Source: Methanobacteriota archaeon
GTDB lineage: Archaea > Thermoplasmatota > Poseidoniia > Poseidoniales > Thalassarchaeaceae
DNA: 5,587 nucleotides
Assembly (NCBI GenBank): GCA_002719615.1
Contig: PBHZ01000008.1
Coordinates: forward strand, 24,932 to 30,518
Direction: 5' to 3'
The notes under the pieces were generated by a model, which ran no database searches, was not told the origin of the DNA, and saw only the letters and a program-made list of their open reading frames with translations. The translations under genes were made by a program, and so were the position numbers. Positions within the stretch are counted from its first letter, which is position 1, and the number at the start of each line of letters is the position of its first letter. Below, in pieces: positions 1-5,374 of this stretch.

Positions 1-11
1 TAAATACACAT

Positions 12-30
12 AGAGATATTATTATTAACT
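12..30 (+). promoter_or_regulatory. Possible TATA-type promoter of the NikR-like gene
   Basis: An A/T-only stretch (GATATTATTATTAA, 15-28) is centred about 30 nt before the ATG at 51. No Shine-Dalgarno motif is visible between it and the ATG. In archaea a TATA box lies about 25 nt upstream of the transcription start, so this would give a leaderless or nearly leaderless mRNA. The region is cut by the window edge, and in such A/T-rich DNA the match has little weight on its own. Confidence 0.3.
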
Positions 31-50
31 ATTCATTATGCCGAGTAAAT

Positions 51-482
51 ATGAGCCGAATTATCACATTTAGTGCTGACAAAAGTTTTGCTAACGATCT
101 TGATAGTATAATCGAAAAATCTGGTTATCAAAATAGAAGTCGCTTTATTCGAGATGCATCTCTATTTTTTTCAGAAATCCAACAAAGAGGAGAATTAAAT
201 AATATGAAAGATGAAGAAATTCTCGAAGGTCACTTCATAATCCATTATCAACATCACAATAGTGTTGAAACTAAATTGATGGAAATAAAACATTCTAATG
301 AAATAGAAATTAGTTCAAGCAATCATAGTTGTTTAAAACATAGCCATACTTGTGTGGATATAATTCAAGCAATAGGTTCGGCAGCAAATTTTCGTACAGT
401 TATCGAACAACTTCAGGACACTCCAAATGTGAATAAAGTTTCATTTATTCCTGCACCAATGAGAGAAGAAGGTTGTTGCTAA
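51..482 (+). CDS. nikR: NikR-like ribbon-helix-helix metal-responsive transcriptional regulator
   Basis: This 143-residue protein has the two-part layout and length of NikR (about 130-145 aa). Residues 2-45 look like a CopG/Arc ribbon-helix-helix DNA-binding domain: a short strand (SRIITFSA), a first helix, the turn GYQNRS and a second helix starting RSRFIRDA, close to the NikR consensus NRSEAIRD. Residues 58-138 fit the ACT-like nickel-binding and tetramerisation domain. Known NikR proteins bind Ni(II) through three His and one Cys (E. coli H76, H87, H89, C95). Aligned by eye, the candidates here are H81, H92, C94 and C101, so the third ligand is Cys and one residue is inserted before the last Cys; H97 and H99 lie nearby and the protein ends in Cys-Cys. 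It would act as a cytoplasmic repressor; nickel is the family default, but the metal is uncertain. ATG 51 is the first Met in frame, and the frame is open upstream without another start. The gene ends in tandem TAA stops. Confidence 0.8.
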   Translation: MSRIITFSADKSFANDLDSIIEKSGYQNRSRFIRDASLFFSEIQQRGELNNMKDEEILEGHFIIHYQHHNSVETKLMEIKHSNEIEISSSNHSCLKHSHTCVDIIQAIGSAANFRTVIEQLQDTPNVNKVSFIPAPMREEGCC

Positions 483-496
483 TAATTATTTTTTTA
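481..496 (+). terminator. T-run terminator after the NikR-like gene
   Basis: Tandem stop codons (TAATAA, 480-485) are followed by seven consecutive T at 489-495. Oligo-T on the coding strand is the usual intrinsic termination signal in archaea, and no hairpin is needed. The segment AATAATTATT (481-490) is a perfect palindrome and also lies just past the stop of the convergent gene (TAA, 494-496 on the minus strand), so it could act from both sides; the minus-strand T content is weaker. Confidence 0.45.
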
Positions 497-2401
497 AATA
501 ACATTAGTCTGATTTAACCAATTTAGGCAATATTCATGTGTACATGAAGGTGGGTTGAAAAGTAGTTTATCATCATAATCAATAATATCAATAAAAAGAT
601 TAGAATCCTGTCCTTCCGAAATATCAACAATCGTACTAGTTGAAGCTGGAAGATAATCTTCGCCAGTACTAGATAGTGATAATCGAATGAAATGTCCAGC
701 ATCTATTTGAACATCCATAGCAAAAAACTCCATTTTTGCATTGATGGTATCAAATAATGGTAGCCATGTCTGTTCTTGATTTCCTCCTTCATGATATCTT
801 AGATCCATGATTGAGTGGCCGATATGGATACAATAACCAGCTTCATCACAGTCTTCTAGTAATGCGTAAATTTGACCCCCAACAGTTGCTGTTGACACAT
901 CTACATGTAATCTTGGTAGGCCAGATATCCATATATCTTCGATGAATGGTTCACTTTCATAAATTGGCCCTATGTTTCCATTTGGAAGTATTGTAGTAGT
1001 GCCTCCAACATTAATCATTTTTCCTCCTAAATCCAACGCAATAGTTTCCATATTTTCCGGGGGATATCTATCTTCTATTCTCCACTGGCCTTGATTTGAT
1101 TGAATCTCTACAAATAGCCCAGGCCTGTCTCCTACTCCCTTAAGATACCAATCAAACCACTCTAGTAAATCCTGCATCCAATCAAATCTAACCATCTCTG
1201 GATACGCTTCTCTCCCTCTTCCTTCTCCTGATCTATCAAAATGATAATCGGGTCTATCGGGGTAATCATGATCCCATTGACCAAAAAGTCCTTTGGATTC
1301 AATCCCTGCATCAATAAGTTGATTAATCACTGGAATAGCCATATGAGGATCAACATTCCAATCATGCATTCCTTGGATTAGATATACTGATCCTTGGTAG
1401 TTTTGGAGAACTCTATCGAGAAAGTATCTTTCTTCCCAGTATGTCCCTGCAACTTCACTTCCCCACATATACGCCGCTACTCCAGTGCCTGGTCCAATAA
1501 TATAATCAGGGCATAAATTTCCTATGTCTTCTTCGTCGCCATCCACGCCATATGAGCCATAAACTCCATTGTGCATTATTGGCGCTCTTGCTTCACTACT
1601 ACCATTTTTCCACATCAATTCCATCACCCCAATAAGGCCTGAAATAGGAACTATGGTTTTCAGATATTCATTCCCAAATGTTGCCGCTTGCCATGGGGTT
1701 GAACCATCATATGATTTTCCAATCATCGAAACTCCTCCATTACTCCAATTCTGAGTTCCTAGCCAAGTTACTGCAGCATCAACTCCCAGTTGTTCTGCAT
1801 TACCCATTAAATCCATACAATGATTCGACCGCCCTGTACCCATCACTGAGACTTGAGCAAATGCATATCCATGAGGTAAAATTTGGTCAATAATCATCTG
1901 CCCTAACCATGTTCCTGGAACTTCTATGGATGGTGTTTCAACGCTTACTTCATCAAAATAAGGTCCAAATTCTGCAATTACGGGAACTTTTACTCCCTCC
2001 TCAACATCAGGAAGCCATAAAGCTAGACTTACTATACCGTTGGGGGCTGATCCTCCTTCACTCAGAGGAAGATCAAATTCAACAAAATGATGAACTGAAT
2101 TCCATTCGTTATCAGTTTCCAAGATACTATACTCTCCATACTCCATCACGAAACTATGGCTCTGATCAGTTGAATATGGCCATTCGGATCTTTCCCATAC
2201 AGGAACTCTTTCATAAATTCCCAAATCTTTTTTAATCTCGTCCACCACATCTTCCACAATCCATGTTTGTAAAGAAACTAATAACATAACTAATGAAATG
2301 AATATGGCAATTGTAAGTAGTTTAATCTTGGATTTTCTTTTCATTTTTTCCCTTTCAAAAGAGGAAACTACTTTTTCGGCAATAAAGATTCCCTCTGTCA
2401 T
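494..2401 (-). CDS. Membrane-anchored S15/CocE-type X-Pro dipeptidyl-peptidase-like hydrolase
   Basis: The 635-residue protein has the S15 (PepX/CocE/NonD) architecture: an alpha/beta-hydrolase core (about 100-425) with a C-terminal jelly-roll domain (about 428-625). Visible catalytic elements are the nucleophile S230 in GKSYDG (228-233), acid D347 in GMHDWNVDP (344-352), H378 in GQWDHDYP (374-381), and Y148 in EFGPYF, which matches the oxyanion-hole Tyr of CocE. Residues 28-47 form one hydrophobic segment after a KRKSKIK basic patch, with no lipobox, so I read it as an uncleaved anchor placing the enzyme outside the cell. Family members cleave X-Pro dipeptides or hydrolyse esters and acylated beta-lactams; the substrate cannot be read here, but peptide scavenging is plausible. 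Six Cys (195, 297, 518, 524, 620, 625) could pair as disulfides. M20 (codon 2342-2344) is an attractive alternative start: it sits directly before the basic patch with AAAGGG a few bases upstream, giving 616 residues. Confidence 0.88.
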   Translation of the reverse strand: MTEGIFIAEKVVSSFEREKMKRKSKIKLLTIAIFISLVMLLVSLQTWIVEDVVDEIKKDLGIYERVPVWERSEWPYSTDQSHSFVMEYGEYSILETDNEWNSVHHFVEFDLPLSEGGSAPNGIVSLALWLPDVEEGVKVPVIAEFGPYFDEVSVETPSIEVPGTWLGQMIIDQILPHGYAFAQVSVMGTGRSNHCMDLMGNAEQLGVDAAVTWLGTQNWSNGGVSMIGKSYDGSTPWQAATFGNEYLKTIVPISGLIGVMELMWKNGSSEARAPIMHNGVYGSYGVDGDEEDIGNLCPDYIIGPGTGVAAYMWGSEVAGTYWEERYFLDRVLQNYQGSVYLIQGMHDWNVDPHMAIPVINQLIDAGIESKGLFGQWDHDYPDRPDYHFDRSGEGRGREAYPEMVRFDWMQDLLEWFDWYLKGVGDRPGLFVEIQSNQGQWRIEDRYPPENMETIALDLGGKMINVGGTTTILPNGNIGPIYESEPFIEDIWISGLPRLHVDVSTATVGGQIYALLEDCDEAGYCIHIGHSIMDLRYHEGGNQEQTWLPLFDTINAKMEFFAMDVQIDAGHFIRLSLSSTGEDYLPASTSTIVDISEGQDSNLFIDIIDYDDKLLFNPPSCTHEYCLNWLNQTNVI

Positions 2402-2434
2402 AATCTAAACCCATTGAGTTTTATTATTCAGACT

Positions 2435-2457
2435 TATGTATTTGTGTTCTTTACATA
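2435..2457. promoter_or_regulatory. Short inverted repeat at the predicted S15 transcription start
   Basis: TATGTA (2435-2440) and TACATA (2452-2457) are exact inverted copies separated by 11 nt. The pair spans the transcription start predicted from the minus-strand TATA-like box, which is where an archaeal repressor would block the polymerase. The arms are only 6 bp and A/T-rich, so chance is a real possibility. Confidence 0.2.
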
Positions 2458-2460
2458 CAA

Positions 2461-2469
2461 TAAATATAA
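2461..2469 (-). promoter_or_regulatory. Candidate TATA box for the S15 hydrolase gene
   Basis: On the minus strand this reads TTATATTTA, centred about 64 nt upstream of the ATG at 2401. Typical archaeal spacing would place transcription start near 2440 and give a leader of about 38 nt (about 95 nt if M20 is the true start). The predicted start falls inside a short inverted repeat (2435-2457). Support is motif and spacing only. Confidence 0.35.
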
Positions 2470-2495
2470 CATGAAATAATTTTAATTATTAATAA

Positions 2496-2521
2496 AAAAC
2501 TATTAGTCAATTATTAGTTTT
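2496..2521. promoter_or_regulatory. Inverted repeat abutting the CobW promoter, possible operator
   Basis: AAAACTA (2496-2502) and TAGTTTT (2515-2521) are exact 7-bp inverted arms separated by 12 nt. Overlapping them, TATTAGT occurs twice (2501-2507 and 2512-2518), 11 bp apart, about one helical turn. The element lies immediately upstream of the TATA-like block of the GTPase gene. A dimeric or tetrameric regulator such as the NikR-like protein could bind such a site, but the sequence differs from the E. coli NikR operator (GTATGA-N16-TCATAC) and the surrounding DNA is extremely A/T-rich. Confidence 0.25.
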
Positions 2522-2531
2522 AATTATATAG
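2518..2531 (+). promoter_or_regulatory. Candidate TATA box for the CobW-type GTPase gene
   Basis: TTTTAATTATATAG is centred about 38 nt before the ATG at 2565. With standard archaeal TATA-to-start spacing, transcription would begin near 2550 and leave a leader of 10-15 nt, consistent with the lack of a convincing Shine-Dalgarno sequence before this gene. Confidence 0.45.
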
Positions 2532-2564
2532 ATATTAAATAGTCCTTTCATCAGTGGTATAACA

Positions 2565-3752
2565 ATGGAAGATGAAACTGATGTAAGAAGAATTCCTGTT
2601 ACAGTATTGACTGGCTTTTTAGGTTCTGGTAAAACTACGCTGTTAAATCATATTCTCTCAAGTACAGAGCATAAAATGAAATTCGCTATTATTGAAAATG
2701 AATTTGGAGATATCGGTATCGATGAAAATATTCTGGTCGAAACCTCTGAAGAGAGTATCATTGAGGTAATGAATGGATGTATATGTTGTACTGTAAGAGG
2801 CGATCTTACTGAATTATTACATAAAATGTATGATAATATTAAAGATTTTGACGGAGTTTTAATTGAAACAACAGGTTTAGCCGACCCAGCTCCGGTCGCG
2901 CAAACTTTCTTTGTTGATGAAAGAGTGGTTGGTCGTTACAAGTTGGATGGCATCATAACAGTAGTTGATGCTAAACATGTTACTCAACATTTGGAGGAAG
3001 AAAAGCCTGAAGATATTGAAAATGAGGCTGTAGAACAACTCGCATTTGCTGATCGAATTATCTTGAATAAGATAGACCTAGTTTCAGAAGAAGAACTAAA
3101 GGTAGTTGAGAATAAAATAAAGTCAATAAATGGTTTTGCACCAATCTATCATACTAAAAATAGTTTAATTGAGCCAAACAACTTGATTAATATTGGAGCT
3201 TTTGATTTGGAAAGAACTCTAGACATGGATCCTGAATTCCTTGATACTGATGCAGAACATGAACATGACCAAAATGTTACATCTACAAGTTCAAAGTTTG
3301 AGGGTGAATTGAATGTCAATAAATTATCAAATTATATAGGACATCTCATGGAGACTAAAGCAGAAGATCTGTTTCGATATAAGGGAGTTCTAGCGGTTAA
3401 AGGTACAAATAAGAAATTCGTATTTCAAGGTGTTCATATGCTCTTTGGAGGAAACTTTAGTGAAGAAATAGGCCTTTGGAAAGAGGGGGAAAAGCGTGAG
3501 TGCCGTTTCGTATTCATTGGACGTAATCTCGACCATGAATCTCTACAGGCTGGTTTCATGGAGTGTGAGGCTGAAGAACTACGCTTCAACGTGGGAGATA
3601 CAGTTTATGCAAATGTTGGAGAATTCCAAAAGGGCAAGATTATGAAATGTTGGGATGATGGAAATCCATACCGAGTTGAAATTCAAAATGAAGAAAAAAC
3701 CAATGTATGGGTTCCCATTGATGATGATGTTTATGTACGTGAAAAAATTTGA
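2565..3752 (+). CDS. CobW/COG0523 G3E-family metal-chaperone GTPase with extra C-terminal domain
   Basis: The 395-residue protein has all marks of the CobW/COG0523 branch of G3E GTPases: Walker A GFLGSGKTT (17-25), the metal-binding GCICC (71-75; C72, C74, C75), the Walker B region ETTGLADP (101-108), the guanine-specificity motif NKID (168-171), and a CobW C-terminal domain (about 245-335) with RYKGVLAV and FQGVH. Family members use GTP hydrolysis to hand Zn, Co or another metal to client proteins in the cytoplasm. Between the domains lies an acidic linker with HEHD (232-235), a likely weak metal-binding segment. Residues 339-393 exceed the usual family end and resemble a small SH3/Tudor-like beta-barrel domain (VGDTVYANV ... 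GKI ... YRVEIQ ... WVPIDDDVYVR). Its start at ATG 2565 places Walker A at the normal distance from the N-terminus. It is divergent to the S15 gene and followed by the photolyase 101 nt later. The metal and client are not readable from sequence. Confidence 0.93.
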   Translation: MEDETDVRRIPVTVLTGFLGSGKTTLLNHILSSTEHKMKFAIIENEFGDIGIDENILVETSEESIIEVMNGCICCTVRGDLTELLHKMYDNIKDFDGVLIETTGLADPAPVAQTFFVDERVVGRYKLDGIITVVDAKHVTQHLEEEKPEDIENEAVEQLAFADRIILNKIDLVSEEELKVVENKIKSINGFAPIYHTKNSLIEPNNLINIGAFDLERTLDMDPEFLDTDAEHEHDQNVTSTSSKFEGELNVNKLSNYIGHLMETKAEDLFRYKGVLAVKGTNKKFVFQGVHMLFGGNFSEEIGLWKEGEKRECRFVFIGRNLDHESLQAGFMECEAEELRFNVGDTVYANVGEFQKGKIMKCWDDGNPYRVEIQNEEKTNVWVPIDDDVYVREKI

Positions 3753-3788
3753 TTGATAAAGCCAAATAAGTTGACATTAATTACTCCA

Positions 3789-3808
3789 TTTAAATTGATA
3801 TTTACATA
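3789..3808 (+). promoter_or_regulatory. Possible TATA-type promoter of the photolyase gene
   Basis: The 101-nt gap after the GTPase gene holds TTTAAAT (3789-3795) and ATATTTACATA (3798-3808). Either could act as a TATA box about 45-65 nt before the ATG at 3854, giving a leader of about 20-40 nt. GGAG at 3809-3812 is too far from the ATG to be a ribosome binding site. No clear T-run terminator follows the GTPase gene, so read-through from it is equally possible. Confidence 0.3.
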
Positions 3809-3853
3809 GGAGAAATACAACTCTTCAATAACTCTCGATTTCCAATTCAGAAT

Positions 3854-5374
3854 ATGTCAATTGAAGTTGTATGGTTCAAGCGTGATCTCAGGTCACGTGA
3901 TCATCTTCCTCTAATCAGTGCCGCACTTTCTGGAAAAGATGTTTTATGTTTATTCGTCTTAGAGCCCGAAAGATTTAATCAACCAGATATCGATCCAATA
4001 CATATTGAATGGGAATTGGATTGTGCAATTGATTTATCTAAAAATCTTGAGAATTCCGGTGTGAGTTTACATTTTAAAATTGGAAATATTATAGATATTT
4101 TAAACGAAATTAATGATAAATATGAAATTACGAGGTTATTATCACATGAAGAGACTGGTAATTCTTGGTCATACGACAGAGATAACAGTGTCAAAAAATG
4201 GTGCAAATCTTTGAAAATAGAATGGTGTCAATATCCAAATAATGGAGTCATAAGGAATTTAAAAAATAGAGATTTCTGGACAAGAGAAAGAAATTTGAGA
4301 ATGCGAATACCATTATCAGAATCACCGATTTTTATCAGTACTATCAATTACAATGGCAAGATTCCAACAATGAACGATATTGGACTTAATGCCAAGAAAT
4401 TAGAAAATCGTCCTGTTCCTGGTGAAGATGCCGCATTTACAAGGTTGAATTTATTTCTAAATAAATCAGGAGAGAGATATAGTACATCTATCTCCAGCCC
4501 GACTCTTTCAACTAAACACGGTTCTGGATTATCTCCATATTTCACCGCAGGAGTATTGTCCATGAGAAGAGTAGTTCATGAGACATCTTCTAGAATAGAA
4601 TATATCAGAAAAAATAAATCTCAGATAAAAAATTCTGGTGTTTGGATAAAAAGTCTAAGCTCATTTAGGAAGCGTTTAGCATGGAGATGCCATTTTATTC
4701 AAAAATTGGAAACAGAACCCAATCTCGATATAGTGGCACAGAATCCTGTAATTGAGAAAAATATGATGAGAATTCTAGATATAAATAAATTCAATCACTG
4801 GAAAAATGGTACAACTGGTTGGCCTTTTTTGGATGCATGCATGAGACAATTGGATGCAACTGGATGGATAAATTTTAGAATGAGAGCGATGATTATGTCT
4901 GCAGCCTCCTACAATCTCTGGCTTCCTTGGAAAGAGACTGGCAATTTTTTAGCAACTCAATTTTTAGATTATGAGCCAGGAATACATTGGACTCAAGTGG
5001 GAATGCAGTCCGGTACCACCGGAATAAATACCATCAGAGCATATTCTATGACAAAACAAGGTAAAGATCATGATAAAAATGGGGATTATATTAGGAAATG
5101 GATTCCAGAATTATCTATGGTCCCTACAGAGTATATTCACGAACCGTGGTTAATGCCTAAAGAATTACAAGAAAATATTATGTGCAGGATAGGTGTAGAA
5201 TATCCGTTACCTCTCACAAATGAAGTAGAAAGTAGAAAAGAAGGAATAAAAAGAAGTTATTCTGCTAGATCAGGAGAAGATGCTCGCAGAATTAGTAAAA
5301 GAGTTTTACAGGTTCATGGAAGTAGGAAAAGACCAAGAAAAAAAGAATCTACAATACAGAAAAAACTATTCTAG
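3854..5374 (+). CDS. Divergent DNA photolyase/cryptochrome-family FAD protein
   Basis: The 506-residue protein has photolyase layout: an N-terminal Rossmann-like antenna domain (3-140, starting VVWFKRDLRSRDH) and a helical FAD-binding domain (about 205-470) with GLSPYFTAGVLS (225-236), LAWRCHFIQKL (275-285), TGWPFLDACMRQLDATGW (321-338) and the C-terminal QGKDHD..GDYIRKWIPEL (402-420). Photolyases use blue light and FADH- to split UV pyrimidine dimers; relatives act as photoreceptors. R344 and D372, the FAD salt bridge, are kept. Aligned by eye with E. coli PhrB, other key positions differ: E274 is R274, N378 is H378, N341 is F341, M345 is A345, W382 is V382, W384 is M384, and W306 has no Trp; only W277 and W359 remain. 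The motif FLDYEPGIHW marks a separate subfamily, so CPD repair is not assured. The tail (461-506) is Arg/Lys-rich and ends QKKLF. Tandem TAG stops close the gene. Confidence 0.9.
   Translation: MSIEVVWFKRDLRSRDHLPLISAALSGKDVLCLFVLEPERFNQPDIDPIHIEWELDCAIDLSKNLENSGVSLHFKIGNIIDILNEINDKYEITRLLSHEETGNSWSYDRDNSVKKWCKSLKIEWCQYPNNGVIRNLKNRDFWTRERNLRMRIPLSESPIFISTINYNGKIPTMNDIGLNAKKLENRPVPGEDAAFTRLNLFLNKSGERYSTSISSPTLSTKHGSGLSPYFTAGVLSMRRVVHETSSRIEYIRKNKSQIKNSGVWIKSLSSFRKRLAWRCHFIQKLETEPNLDIVAQNPVIEKNMMRILDINKFNHWKNGTTGWPFLDACMRQLDATGWINFRMRAMIMSAASYNLWLPWKETGNFLATQFLDYEPGIHWTQVGMQSGTTGINTIRAYSMTKQGKDHDKNGDYIRKWIPELSMVPTEYIHEPWLMPKELQENIMCRIGVEYPLPLTNEVESRKEGIKRSYSARSGEDARRISKRVLQVHGSRKRPRKKESTIQKKLF

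Noticed and set aside
15..40. NikR self-operator of the TATTATT-N11-AATAATA type upstream of the regulator gene
   Set aside because: One TATTATT half is present but no matching inverted half at the needed spacing; A/T-rich background explains it.
1909..2235. 108-codon plus-strand open frame opposite the S15 gene
   Set aside because: It lies wholly antisense to a strongly supported enzyme, has a low-complexity Leu/Gln-rich product and no promoter or domain; it is a shadow frame. The same applies to the frames at 1569-1754 and 1678-1893.
3809..3812. GGAG as ribosome binding site for the photolyase gene
   Set aside because: It is about 40 nt before the ATG at 3854, far beyond functional Shine-Dalgarno spacing, and no in-frame start lies just after it.
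3979..4206. 75-codon minus-strand open frame inside the photolyase gene
   Set aside because: Antisense to conserved photolyase coding sequence with no recognisable product; likewise the frame at 4348-4563.
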